Source: Rhodomicrobium sp.
GTDB taxonomy: Bacteria; Pseudomonadota; Alphaproteobacteria; Rhizobiales; HXMU1428-3
Length of the DNA: 64,000 bases
Assembly: GCA_021604665.1 (NCBI GenBank)
Contig: BQJK01000001.1
Coordinates: 1,020,419-1,084,418 of the forward strand
Direction of reading: 5' to 3'
Part shown: positions 37,249 through 45,886 of the stretch, piece after piece
How the letters are laid out: the number at the start of each line of letters is the position of its first letter
How positions within the stretch are numbered: the stretch's first letter is position 1
Notes under the pieces: model-generated
The model's input: the letters and a program-made list of their open reading frames with translations, nothing else
What the model was told of the DNA's origin: nothing
Database searches by the model: none
Position numbers and translations under genes: made by a program

Positions 37249-37743
37249 CTAATATCGCGGGTTTTGACGCCGCCAGGCTTGCGGCATCGTAAATTCACCC
37301 TGCCACACCCCGCGTTTGGCAGATTTAGCGGCGCGCTCTTCCGTTTTGAAATTTCCACCATAAGAAACAGCCCAGCCCTCAGCCACCATCCAGCGGTTTA
37401 ATTCAGTCCCCCCAGCGCTACAATAAGCCAACAACCGCTCATGCCGGTCAAATTCACCCCCCGTACAGTCAACCGCCTGCGAAGCAATCTTTTTGCGCAA
37501 AGCAGTAAGAGAAGCCCGGCCGCAGGCCCATTCGGCGCCGTTTTTCCGGCATTTTTGTGCCAGTTCTGGGGCATCAATGCCTTTCAGGCGAATGCGCTCA
37601 CCCTTCAATTCCAGGCTATCGCCATCAACCACCCGCGCCCGGCCAGCAACCTCATCTTGAAAAACATCCTGTTGCAGCCACAGCAACCCTGAAAACACCA
37701 GAATTACCACCACCGCCAGCCATTTCCCGCTATCGCCGCTCAT
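37249..37743 (-). CDS. membrane-anchored thermonuclease family nuclease
   Basis: The 164-residue protein has an N-terminal membrane segment (WLAVVVILVFSGLLWL, residues 8-23) and a staphylococcal-nuclease-like domain. Catalytic regions are RVVDGDSL, IRLKGIDAPE (the Arg and Asp/Glu set) and DRHERLLAYC (the second Arg, where the usual DRYGR is DRHER). It ends with RGVWQGEFTMPQAWRR, typical of alphaproteobacterial members. Four cysteines (CRKNGAEWAC, DCTGGE, AYC) suggest disulfides in the periplasm. It should cut DNA or RNA in the presence of calcium. Monocistronic as far as I can see. Confidence 0.9.
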   Translation of the reverse strand: MSGDSGKWLAVVVILVFSGLLWLQQDVFQDEVAGRARVVDGDSLELKGERIRLKGIDAPELAQKCRKNGAEWACGRASLTALRKKIASQAVDCTGGEFDRHERLLAYCSAGGTELNRWMVAEGWAVSYGGNFKTEERAAKSAKRGVWQGEFTMPQAWRRQNPRY

Positions 37744-37887
37744 TCTGACCCACCATCTAATAAACTATTAAGTATCTGATTTTCGACCAAATTTTAGTAA
37801 ATATAAACGAGAAATTAGGAATTAGAAATATAGACTAAACCATAAATCTGGGGATCAAGCGCCTGTGGCCATTAAAACAGCCATAGC

Positions 37888-39582
37888 GTGAGTGAGTTGA
37901 GTATGGGTGCAGTGAACAATATTGCGCAAAAAAACCGCCATCTGAATACGGTTCAGAATATGCGGCTATCATCTTCTGTTAAAGAAGCACGGGACAAGCT
38001 CGGCCATAAACAAGGTACTGATCGCTTTCAGTATGAACTGTTGCGCATGTTCGCCCGTAATGAGCTAACAGCCTCACTCTCCATCCCCCTATTCGCAGTT
38101 ATTCTTGCTGTCAGCATCTCCATCTGGGCACCGCTCACACTGGTTTCTATCTGGGTCGGCACCGTCTTTGTCTCCAAAGGCGTCATTCTCATTATCTGCC
38201 GCCGTTTCACAGACTTGCCGCGCCCAAAAGTAAACTTGAAACTCTGGCGCCAACGCCTCATTGTGGCTGAAACATTCTATGGCCTCTCCTGGGCAGGCAT
38301 AGTGCTGATCGCCGCCGGCACAAAAGACCCCGTGGCCCATGTTTTCATCTTTGCCTCTTTCATTGCCGTGATTTCAATCCGCATGATGTTTGCCTCAACC
38401 ATCATGCCCCTGGTGCTTGCAGGCACCGCCCCAATGACCTTCGGCCTTGTTATCCACTTCCTCGCCTTGCAAGAGCCGTTCTACTGGGCCTTGGCGGCCA
38501 TGGTTGTCGGCATTCACGTTTACCTGATTTACCTCATGTCCGGCTTGAACTCGACCGTTTACGCCATGCTTGAATACCGGGCCGAAAAAGACATCCTCAT
38601 CGGCCGCCTGGAAGAAGCCAAAGCCTTCTCGGATGATGCAAGACATCGCGCCGAGGAAGCCAACCTCGCAAAATCTCGCTTTCTCGCCACCATGAGCCAT
38701 GAGCTGAGAACGCCATTAAATGCTATTCTGGGTTTTTCAGAAGTTATGAAGACCGAGGTTTTTGGCCCCCATTCCAACCCGACTTACAAAGAATATGCCA
38801 CCGACATTCACAATAGCGGCAACCACCTTCTGAACCTGATTAACGAGATACTCGACCTTTCCCGCATCGAAGCAGAACGCTATGAGCTGCATGAGCAAAC
38901 AGTGAAGCTGGCCGATATTGCGGAAGATTGCCAGCATCTCATCTCCATGCGCGCCCGCAACAAAGACATCACCTTAAACTTTGTAGAAGATAAAGACCTC
39001 ACCGCCATTTGGGTGGATGAACGCGCCATCCGCCAGGTGGTGCTGAACCTTCTCTCTAATGCGGTTAAATTCACCCCGCCTAATGGCACCATCACCCTCA
39101 CCATAGGCGGCACCCACACCGGTGGCCAATATCTCACTGTCGCAGACACCGGCCCCGGCATCCCGGAAGATGAAATTGAAAAAGTTTTGAAACCGTTTGG
39201 CCAGGGCTCCCTTGCCCACCAAACGGCTGAGGGCGGCACAGGCCTTGGCCTGGCCATTTGCCAAAAGCTCATCACCCTGCATGATGGTGAATTTAAGCTA
39301 ACAAGCGAACTGCGCCATGGCACCACCGTGCGCATTGAAATCCCCTCAAAAAGAGTAATGCAAGGCATGGCGGCCCTGGATCCAAATGCGCCGCTTAGTT
39401 TAAAATCTCAGGCGCAACCCCTTGACCGCGAAAGCAAAGAGTTTGAAGAGCTAACCCAACAAATTCAGCGGATCATCAAAAGCCGGCAAATAAAGCGCGA
39501 TATCATGACCTCACAGAATGAGGAAGTTGACGAAGACCCGTTAGAAATTCTAAGAACCGCAGCAAGGGAAAATAAACTTTAA
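37888..39582 (+). CDS. membrane sensor histidine kinase (DivJ/PleC-like)
   Basis: The frame opens with GTG at 37888; ATG at 37903 is an alternative, and neither has a strong ribosome binding site. The protein has a membrane region at about residues 50-220 with four to six spans, a coiled linker (EEAKAFSDDARHRAEEANLAKSRF) and a HisKA domain with the phospho-acceptor His271 in MSHELRTPLNAILGFSEVM. The HATPase follows with NLLSNAVKF (N box), DTGPGIPEDE and GTGLGLAI. The C-terminal 80 residues are polar. Kinases of this shape control cell-cycle or development regulators such as DivK in the class. No response regulator is next to it. Confidence 0.92.
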   Translation: MSELSMGAVNNIAQKNRHLNTVQNMRLSSSVKEARDKLGHKQGTDRFQYELLRMFARNELTASLSIPLFAVILAVSISIWAPLTLVSIWVGTVFVSKGVILIICRRFTDLPRPKVNLKLWRQRLIVAETFYGLSWAGIVLIAAGTKDPVAHVFIFASFIAVISIRMMFASTIMPLVLAGTAPMTFGLVIHFLALQEPFYWALAAMVVGIHVYLIYLMSGLNSTVYAMLEYRAEKDILIGRLEEAKAFSDDARHRAEEANLAKSRFLATMSHELRTPLNAILGFSEVMKTEVFGPHSNPTYKEYATDIHNSGNHLLNLINEILDLSRIEAERYELHEQTVKLADIAEDCQHLISMRARNKDITLNFVEDKDLTAIWVDERAIRQVVLNLLSNAVKFTPPNGTITLTIGGTHTGGQYLTVADTGPGIPEDEIEKVLKPFGQGSLAHQTAEGGTGLGLAICQKLITLHDGEFKLTSELRHGTTVRIEIPSKRVMQGMAALDPNAPLSLKSQAQPLDRESKEFEELTQQIQRIIKSRQIKRDIMTSQNEEVDEDPLEILRTAARENKL

Positions 39583-39884
39583 CCACGCAGCCCCACCCTT
39601 CTTAGTGCTTGTGGACAGGCAAAAAAATATCCACAATCCCCTCAAAGACATAGTCTAGGCCACATTGCGGATATGATTTTTTGCCAAAACAACAAATGTT
39701 ATTCAGCAACATAAATTTAGAAACATGCTTAGTGAGCGCAATTCTGCCGATCATTATGAGGGAGATGGCAAAACGTGAAGCTCCCTCACCCGCAAGAACG
39801 TAATATAATCAATATCCAAATTTCCATAAGACCTGCTGTCACTGCCAAGAGACCCAAGCGCAATTCATTCCGGAGGACATATAA
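39583..39884. other. spacer with an inverted TTGTGGA/TCCACAA repeat
   Basis: About 300 bases between the kinase gene and the aspartic protease genes. TTGTGGA (39609-39615) and TCCACAA (39630-39636) are inverted copies around an A-rich loop; each resembles a partial DnaA box (consensus TTATCCACA) but they could equally be a weak terminator of the kinase gene. Confidence 0.35.
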
Positions 39885-40592
39885 GTGAGTAGTTGGATCG
39901 CCCTAGGCCTGTTGATCATTTCAGCGTTGGTCCTTGTTCTCTATCATGATCAAGGCACAATCGCCGGGCTCCAAAGCTCAAACTTTGCCGGTCTCATGGC
40001 CAGTGTCGCCCTCCTTATCTGGATAGGCAGCTCGGTTCTGCGTGATTATTCCGGAAAATATGGCCGCGCCCTCAAAGACTTAACCACCTGGACAGGGATT
40101 ACCCTCATTCTCGTCACCCTCTACACCTTCCGCATCGAACTTATGGAAGGCTCCGAGCGCGTGCTCCAGCAGCTGATGCCAGCAGGCACAAACATCTCAC
40201 TCAGCCCCTATAATAATGAACGCGCCACAGTCCGCATCCGCAAAAAAAATGACGGCCATTTCATTATTAATACCCTCACAAACAACAAGCCCCTGACCAT
40301 GTTGCTTGATACAGGCGCATCCACAGTCGTCCTCAGCGCTAACGATGCCCGCGCCATCGGCATAGACACCACAAAGCTGCGATACGTCATTCCGGTCGAT
40401 ACAGCGAACGGTAAAACCCTTGCAGCCCGCATCACAATCAAGAGTTTAGCAGTTGGCCCCATTAAGTTACGCCGCATTGAAGCCCTCGTCGCCGGAGAGG
40501 GAGATTTAAGAGAAAGTCTCCTTGGTATGAGTTTTTTAAACCGTTTGCGCTCTTATGAGGTTACTGGGGATTTTCTGGTTTTAAGAAGTTAA
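39885..40592 (+). CDS. TIGR02281-type membrane aspartic protease (1)
   Basis: This is a retropepsin-like clan AA protease with a single DTG motif. It starts at GTG 39885 behind CGGAGGA. Three N-terminal membrane segments (about residues 4-20, 34-49 and 66-83) precede a protease domain from about residue 110, with LLDTGAST and the conserved AAR...LLGMSFLNRLRSYEV end. Because each chain supplies one aspartate, it must dimerise to be active. The domain should face the periplasm. It is the first of two tandem paralogues upstream of a phosphohexomutase gene. Substrates of the family are unknown. Confidence 0.88.
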   Translation: MSSWIALGLLIISALVLVLYHDQGTIAGLQSSNFAGLMASVALLIWIGSSVLRDYSGKYGRALKDLTTWTGITLILVTLYTFRIELMEGSERVLQQLMPAGTNISLSPYNNERATVRIRKKNDGHFIINTLTNNKPLTMLLDTGASTVVLSANDARAIGIDTTKLRYVIPVDTANGKTLAARITIKSLAVGPIKLRRIEALVAGEGDLRESLLGMSFLNRLRSYEVTGDFLVLRS

Positions 40593-40658
40593 GCCCTAAA
40601 AGCCGCTCATCATAACAATGTAACCTTAAGGCTCATCTACCAGCCGAGGCCGATATAA

Positions 40659-41210
40659 ATGCGAAAATCAGGTGTCATACGAGAATTAGTGCTGTGGTGC
40701 ATCTGTGCCGCTCTCGGCTTTTTGCTCGTTTTTTATTACGATGAGCTGCTTGGTAAAATCAGAGCCTTCCAGGAAGTTGCCCGCAGCACAGACCTGAAAC
40801 ATCACGTCCGCGATGCTGAAGTTAAAAGCAAAAGCTGGGAAAATATCATCGTCATTCACGCAAACCGTGAAGGCCACTTCGCCACCCGCGCCAAAATCAA
40901 CAATGAAGATACAATGTTAATGGTAGACACCGGCGCCACCTATGTCGCCCTCTCCTATGAAACAGCGGAAGAAATCGGGCTCAACATTCAACCCAGTGAC
41001 TTTTCGAAAGCCGCCCGCACCGCCAATGGCATCTCCAAGGTCGCAGCGGTTAGCCTGGATGAAATCACCATCGGCGATATCACAGTCAGCAATGTAGAAG
41101 CCATCGTCGTTGAACCCGGCAAGCTCGATATAAACCTCCTCGGCATGAATTTTCTCTCCAAATTAAAACGCTTTGAAGTCTCTGGTCGCAAGCTGTTACT
41201 TGTGCAATAG
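40659..41210 (+). CDS. TIGR02281-type membrane aspartic protease (2)
   Basis: The 183-residue paralogue follows 66 bases later. It has one N-terminal membrane segment (LVLWCICAALGFLLVFYY, residues 10-27) and a protease domain with MVDTGATYVALS and LLGMNFLSKLKRFEVSG. Compared with the first copy it lacks the extra membrane spans. The two could form homodimers or a heterodimer. The stop codon lies 75 bases before the phosphohexomutase start, so all three may share a transcript. Confidence 0.88.
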   Translation: MRKSGVIRELVLWCICAALGFLLVFYYDELLGKIRAFQEVARSTDLKHHVRDAEVKSKSWENIIVIHANREGHFATRAKINNEDTMLMVDTGATYVALSYETAEEIGLNIQPSDFSKAARTANGISKVAAVSLDEITIGDITVSNVEAIVVEPGKLDINLLGMNFLSKLKRFEVSGRKLLLVQ

Positions 41211-41285
41211 TTGACAACTTTGGTGGCACTTACTATCAGCCCGATACCACACCCAGCCCCCGTAAACCCAAGGAGCTTTATCTCT

Positions 41286-42785
41286 ATGTTCCCGGCCCCT
41301 ATTACCTCCGCCCAGGAAAACACCGCAGAATTTGAAACCACCCCCTTCATCAAGCCCACCGGATTTCGCGAATATGACGCCCGCTGGCTCTTTGGCAAAG
41401 AAATCAACCTTCTCGGCCTGCAAACCATCGGCATAGCCATCGCCATGCTGTTTGAAGAGCGCGGCATTAAAAAACGCATCGTCGTTGGTCATGATTATCG
41501 CTGGTATTCTGCAAGCATCAAACAAGCCCTGATAAACGGCCTATTGGCCGGCGGTATGGAAGTGCATGACATCGGCCTCGCCCTCTCCCCCATGGCCTAT
41601 TTCGCACAATTCGATTTAGATGTTGAAGGCGTCGCCATGGTCACCGCCAGCCATAATGATAATGGCTGGACCGGCATTAAAATGGGGCTGGACAAACCTC
41701 TGACATTCGGCCCCGATGAGATGAGCCGCCTGAAAGAAATAGTCTATGAAGGCAATTACAAAACCCCGGGCGGTGGGCACTATACTTACCATCAGGGCTT
41801 CTCAGAGCGCTACCTGAATGACATTACAAACCGCGCGCCGCTATCTCGCAAAATCAAAGCCGTCGTCGCCTGCGGCAATGGCACAGCCGGCGCCTTCGCA
41901 CCGCAAGCACTTGAAAAACTCGGTCTAGAGGTCATCCCCCTCCACACCAAGCTGGATCACTCATTCCCCAATCATAACCCCAACCCCGAAGACCTCGGCA
42001 TGCTCAGGGATATAGAGCAGGCGGTGAAGGAAAATAACGCAGATCTAGGCCTAGCCTTTGATGGCGATGGCGACCGCTGCGGTGTCATCGATAATGAAGG
42101 CAATGCCATTTTCTCCGATAAGGTCGGCGTCATGCTCGCCCGCGATATTTCCGCCCGGCACGAGAATGCGCTGTTCGTGGTTGATGTGAAATCAACTGGC
42201 CTCTTCCTGACGGACCCGGTGCTAAAAGAAAATGGCGCCACCACCCATTACTGGAAAACTGGCCATTCCTATATTAAGCGCTACTCCCATGAAAATGGCG
42301 CCCTTGTCGGCTTTGAAAAATCAGGCCACTTCTTCTTCAACCCGCCATTGGGCCGCGGTTATGATGATGGCCTCATTGCAGCCTTAGCCGTCCTCGATAT
42401 GCTTGACCGTAACCCGGATAAAACAGTCAGCGCGCTAAAAGACGAGCTGCCAATGACTTACCAGTCACCCACCATGTCGCCCCACTGTGACGATGAAATT
42501 AAATACGGCGTGGTTGACCGCATCATTGAGCATTTCACAAAACTAACAGAGCGCGGCGAACAGCTTGCCAACCAGGCGATTAAAGAGCTGATTACCGTCA
42601 ACGGCATCCGCATTGTTCTGGAAGATGGCACCTGGGGTCTTGTCCGCGCCTCATCCAACAAACCAGAGCTTGTCGTCGTCGTTGAAAGCCCCACATCAGA
42701 GGCCAATATGCGCGCTATCTTCAAAGAGCTGGATGACCACCTCGCCACCTATGATGAGATCGGTGAGTATAACCAGAAGATATAG
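41286..42785 (+). CDS. phosphomannomutase/phosphoglucomutase
   Basis: The enzyme moves phosphate between C1 and C6 of hexoses and feeds polysaccharide and lipopolysaccharide precursors. I place the start at the ATG at 41286, after AAGGAG, giving 499 residues; the track start at 41211 is not an ATG. The active-site serine is in VTASHNDNGWTGIKM, the magnesium loop is DGDGDR, the sugar-binding loop is GFEKSGHFFFN and the phosphate-binding end is VRASSNKPELVVVVE. All four alpha-phosphohexomutase domains are present. manB, pgm or algC roles cannot be separated. The 3' end carries a short duplication that includes the stop codon. Confidence 0.92.
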   Translation: MFPAPITSAQENTAEFETTPFIKPTGFREYDARWLFGKEINLLGLQTIGIAIAMLFEERGIKKRIVVGHDYRWYSASIKQALINGLLAGGMEVHDIGLALSPMAYFAQFDLDVEGVAMVTASHNDNGWTGIKMGLDKPLTFGPDEMSRLKEIVYEGNYKTPGGGHYTYHQGFSERYLNDITNRAPLSRKIKAVVACGNGTAGAFAPQALEKLGLEVIPLHTKLDHSFPNHNPNPEDLGMLRDIEQAVKENNADLGLAFDGDGDRCGVIDNEGNAIFSDKVGVMLARDISARHENALFVVDVKSTGLFLTDPVLKENGATTHYWKTGHSYIKRYSHENGALVGFEKSGHFFFNPPLGRGYDDGLIAALAVLDMLDRNPDKTVSALKDELPMTYQSPTMSPHCDDEIKYGVVDRIIEHFTKLTERGEQLANQAIKELITVNGIRIVLEDGTWGLVRASSNKPELVVVVESPTSEANMRAIFKELDDHLATYDEIGEYNQKI

Positions 42786-42807
42786 AAGCCCAGAAGATAT
42801 AGAAGCT
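42774..42807. repeat. 17-base tandem duplication across the phosphohexomutase stop codon
   Basis: CAGAAGATATAGAAGCC (42774-42790) is followed directly by CAGAAGATATAGAAGCT. The first copy contains the stop codon TAG in frame. Confidence 0.85.
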
Positions 42808-42828
42808 AAGGTAGAGGATTATAATTCA

Positions 42829-42891
42829 CACGCATCGTTCTGATGATTGCTGCAAGCTACGCGTTCAGCAGCAGCATCTGAATGATGCGTG
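42829..42891. repeat. long imperfect palindrome between convergent genes
   Basis: The arms CACGCATCGTTCTGATGATTGCTGC and GCAGCAGCATCTGAATGATGCGTG are complementary in about 21 of 24 positions, around a 14-base loop. No T-run follows, so it is not a simple terminator. It has the size and position of a REP/BIME-like palindromic element. Confidence 0.7.
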
Positions 42892-42990
42892 CCGCCTTCA
42901 ATTCAGTTTACCTAACTTAACTCTCTTAATCAGAAAAAAAGGCAGCTACTGATTTGTTGCTGGGTACTCTTGAGCTTTTCTTCAAATCCA

Positions 42991-43587
42991 TTAATACCCC
43001 AGCGCATATTGAAACGCCCGCTCCAGCCGGTCATTCCCCCAGAACAACTCCTCACGCGCAATAAAAGACGGCGCGCCAATGATCCCCAGCGCCTTGGCCT
43101 GATCAGTGATTTTAAAGAGCTTCCCCTTGATCTCATCTGACTGAGCGCGGGCAAGTATGCCGCCAACTTCCCCCATCTCCATCGATTCAAGAATAAAGCC
43201 AATATCTTCTTCACCAGAGATAGAGAGCCCCTCAGAAAACTGCCGCACATAAACCGCTTGAGAGAAGGCAACCCCCCATCCCTCTTCCATGCCAACAAGC
43301 GCTGTGCGGGCAGCTAACAGCCCGCGCTGCGGAAATTCAGCCGGCATGGTCAGCGGCAACCCATACGCCGCCGCCTCCCGCTGAATATCCCGGAAGAAAT
43401 AACGTCCCTTTTCAGGGTAAGTAATAAAGGGGGAGAGCTCCCAGCCAAAATCTTTGAAAATCGGCCCAAGCAAAAACGGTTGATAGTGCACTTCAACCCC
43501 GACCTGTTCGGCAATATCCCCAATCCGCATCATGCTGATATAGGAATAAGGGCTGGCAAACTCATACCAGAATTGTAATTCTTTCAT
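42991..43587 (-). CDS. 2-hydroxychromene-2-carboxylate isomerase family protein (DsbA-like fold)
   Basis: I start it at the ATG at 43587, behind a strong AAAGGGGAGAC site, giving 198 residues; the track start at 43638 is not supported. The sequence fits the kappa-GST/HCCA isomerase group: an N-terminal FWYEFASPYSYISMMRI segment with the usual active-site serine, a helical middle, and the cis-proline loop IIGAPSFIARE near the end. Known members isomerise naphthalene-pathway intermediates with glutathione, but many are of unknown role. No aromatic-degradation genes are nearby. The gene is convergent with the phosphohexomutase gene. Confidence 0.85.
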   Translation of the reverse strand: MKELQFWYEFASPYSYISMMRIGDIAEQVGVEVHYQPFLLGPIFKDFGWELSPFITYPEKGRYFFRDIQREAAAYGLPLTMPAEFPQRGLLAARTALVGMEEGWGVAFSQAVYVRQFSEGLSISGEEDIGFILESMEMGEVGGILARAQSDEIKGKLFKITDQAKALGIIGAPSFIAREELFWGNDRLERAFQYALGY

Positions 43588-43764
43588 GTCTCCCCTTTCC
43601 GCGCGGCGTCCCCACACCACAAAAGCCCGCCAGAACAATTAGCGGAAAAATCCTGTCACCTAAGCGCGCCTGGAAAAAGGACCAGACCTAACAAAACGCC
43701 AGACTGAACAGCATAAAAGTTTTGAGTGTCACACCGAAGCCGCCCGCCGTCAAATATCAAGGGG

Positions 43765-44577
43765 TTAAACAAATACTGAGTATAAAAACCGCACCCCAAC
43801 CGTCATCAGGAACAGCGCAAACAACAGCTCAAGCGTCTCCCGCCGCAGCCCATGGGCGGCCCGCACCCCCAGCGGCGCAAACAGCAAGCTTGTCGGCAAA
43901 ATCAGCACCGCGCCAATCAGAGAGACAAAACCAAGCGAAAATGGTGGCAAGGCATTCGCCCCCCACCCGGCCCAAACCATGCCGAGAATAGCGGGCAGTG
44001 CAATTATCGGCCCTATCGCCGCCGCCGTTCCAACGGCCTTATGAATTGAGCGCCCAAAGAGCGTCATAAAGCTCCCCGTAAACGTGCCGCCGCCAATGCC
44101 CATTAAAGTCGAGAGTACGCCGGTTAAAACCCCATAGAGCCGAACAACCAAATTAGACGGCCAAGCCAGCCTGAACTGCGGGTAACGCTGCGACCATAAA
44201 AGAAAGCAAGCCACCAGCAATACAGCCACCCCATAAATCATCCGCAAGGTCGCCCCATCGGCGCTGCGGGCAATCAAGGCGCCAATCGCCACCCCCACAA
44301 CCACCAGCGGCCCCATAACGCGCACCACCGGCCAGTCAACACTTTGCTTTTTATTATGCCCATAGGCAGAAAGCAGCCCTGTTGGCAAAATCACCGCAAG
44401 CGATGTGGCAACTGCCATATGCGTGCGAATGGCTTCATCAATACCAATATAACCAAACACCTCATAGAGAACCGGCACCATAACGGCCCCACCGCCGATA
44501 CCGAGCAAACCCGCCATAAACCCCGCCACAGCGCCGCAAAACACCAGTGAGAGCGCCATTGTCATCATTTCTTCCAT
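43765..44577 (-). CDS. TSUP (TauE/SafE) family membrane transporter
   Basis: The 270-residue protein has about seven to eight membrane helices and the two-fold repeat of the family, each with a glycine-rich signature: GFMAGLLGIGGGAVMVPVL and GVLSTLMGIGGGTFTGSFM. TSUP proteins export or import sulfite, sulfoacetate, taurine or thiosulfate, or other organic anions. It lies upstream of the HCCA-isomerase-like gene on the same strand with a 177-base spacer. The nearby SQR-like protein gene is 9 kb away, so a shared sulfur role is speculative. Confidence 0.9.
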   Translation of the reverse strand: MEEMMTMALSLVFCGAVAGFMAGLLGIGGGAVMVPVLYEVFGYIGIDEAIRTHMAVATSLAVILPTGLLSAYGHNKKQSVDWPVVRVMGPLVVVGVAIGALIARSADGATLRMIYGVAVLLVACFLLWSQRYPQFRLAWPSNLVVRLYGVLTGVLSTLMGIGGGTFTGSFMTLFGRSIHKAVGTAAAIGPIIALPAILGMVWAGWGANALPPFSLGFVSLIGAVLILPTSLLFAPLGVRAAHGLRRETLELLFALFLMTVGVRFLYSVFV

Positions 44578-44981
44578 AGTAAACGCTTATCCTGTAAACT
44601 GATATTAAGGCCGGCGCACTGATATCAATCCCAGCCAAACTTGGCGCAGTTAGAGATGAAAACAGCGCCATGCTGAAAAACCCTATCAGAACCCCATCTA
44701 AAGGTTGACAAAATCACCTTTTCTACTGTATTCACCTCAATTCGCGCGCCTATTATGGGCGCAGCGAGGTAATGCGCTGTCCGAGGTTATCTGTTGTTTC
44801 AAACCTTAGGGAATAAAACAACATAAGAAAGCTCGCCGCCTAACTTAGGTTTTCTTTGATATCAGGCTTAGCTACCCTTTGAGATCATAAGTGGTCTGTA
44901 TCATAAATGATCGAAGAAGTGCCAAGTCATAATCAGAGGGCGACACCGCAGGACGCGGCTAACAAATAGGAACTATGAAAT
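44578..44981 (+). promoter_or_regulatory. leader and candidate promoter of rplU-rpmA
   Basis: About 400 bases between the divergent TSUP and rplU genes. TTGACA at 44705-44710 and TGTATT at 44727-44732 with 16-base spacing make a plausible sigma-70 promoter, leaving an mRNA leader of about 240 bases. A long leader fits ribosomal-protein feedback control, but I cannot draw the binding structure. Confidence 0.5.
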
Positions 44982-45293
44982 ATGTATGCGGTAATTAAAA
45001 CCGGCGGCAAACAATATCGGGTTGCCAAAGATGATGTCATCAAGATCGAAAAGGTCGAAGGTGAAGCAGGCGATAAAATTGAATTTGGCGAAATTCTCAT
45101 TCTAGGCAGCGATGATGAAACCACCATCGGCGCGCCATTAGTAGAAGGTGCTAAAGTCACAGGTGAAGTGCTCGAGCAGGGCCGCGCCTCTAAAATCATT
45201 GTTTTCAAGAAAAAACGGCGTCACAACTACCGCCGCAAAAAAGGCCATCGCCAGCACCAAACTGTTGTGCGGATCACTGACATCTCTAAATAA
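44982..45293 (+). CDS. rplU: 50S ribosomal protein L21
   Basis: L21 binds 23S rRNA and stabilises L20. The 103-residue protein shows the standard MYAVIKTGGKQYRV start, KIEFGEIL, and the basic KKKRRHNYRRKKGHRQ rRNA-binding loop. It starts at the ATG at 44982 after an AGGAAC site. It is followed by rpmA after 71 bases, the universal L21-L27 pairing. Confidence 0.97.
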   Translation: MYAVIKTGGKQYRVAKDDVIKIEKVEGEAGDKIEFGEILILGSDDETTIGAPLVEGAKVTGEVLEQGRASKIIVFKKKRRHNYRRKKGHRQHQTVVRITDISK

Positions 45294-45364
45294 ACCGATA
45301 GCTGAAGTGTGAGACTGGCAATTGACAGCATAAAGGCTCCCTTCATCACATAAGGATACTTCTC

Positions 45365-45622
45365 ATGGCACATAAAAAAGCAGGCGGCTCATCCAGAAAC
45401 GGTCGCGATTCCGCCGGACGCCGCCTTGGCGTCAAGAAATTTGGCGGCGAATCAGTCATCCCTGGCAACATCATTATTCGCCAGCGCGGCACAAAATGGC
45501 ACCCAGGTGAAGGCGTTGGCCTCGGAAAAGACCACACAATCTTCGCAATGCGCGAAGGAAATGTCTCTTTCCGCACCAGAGCGAACGGAAAAGTGTTTGT
45601 TTCTGTTGATGAAGGCAAATAA
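45365..45622 (+). CDS. rpmA: 50S ribosomal protein L27
   Basis: L27 reaches the peptidyl transferase centre with its N-terminal tail. The 85 residues start [24 protein letters not shown] and include [17 protein letters not shown]. The N-terminus begins directly with the mature form, without the cleavable extension known in firmicutes. AAGGATA lies upstream. The terminator at 45665 separates it from the following acetyltransferase. Confidence 0.97.
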   Translation: MAHKKAGGSSRNGRDSAGRRLGVKKFGGESVIPGNIIIRQRGTKWHPGEGVGLGKDHTIFAMREGNVSFRTRANGKVFVSVDEGK

Positions 45623-45664
45623 GCCACTTTGCTCGGTGAGCAATTACAATTAGCGTTTATGAAG

Positions 45665-45692
45665 AGGGAGGCTGTTTTGGTCTCCCTTTTTT
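45665..45692 (+). terminator. terminator after rpmA
   Basis: AGGGAG (45665-45670) pairs with CTCCCT (45682-45687), followed by TTTTT. Confidence 0.8.
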
Positions 45693-45886
45693 AAAGATTG
45701 GGCTTCAATTACGATTATGAGCTGTAGAAGCTTCATTGATTAAGCGCCCTTTTTACAATGGCTCTCTATTCCAGGTAACAGTATCAAAATTAGTATGCGT
45801 TTCACGTACCCCTTCATTCAGATTCTCAGGTGAAAGGGTCCGTTGTAGCAGTTCGATGAGAAACCACGGATTGAAATGCGACTGTA

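Noticed and set aside
39609-39636. Possible replication origin at the DnaA-like pair
   Set aside because: Only two imperfect boxes and no AT-rich unwinding region or origin-linked genes such as hemE or dnaA are nearby.
33774-44577. A sulfur-oxidation island linking the SQR-like protein and the TSUP transporter
   Set aside because: They are about 9 kb apart on separate transcripts, with unrelated genes in between, and the SQR-like protein lacks the key cysteines.
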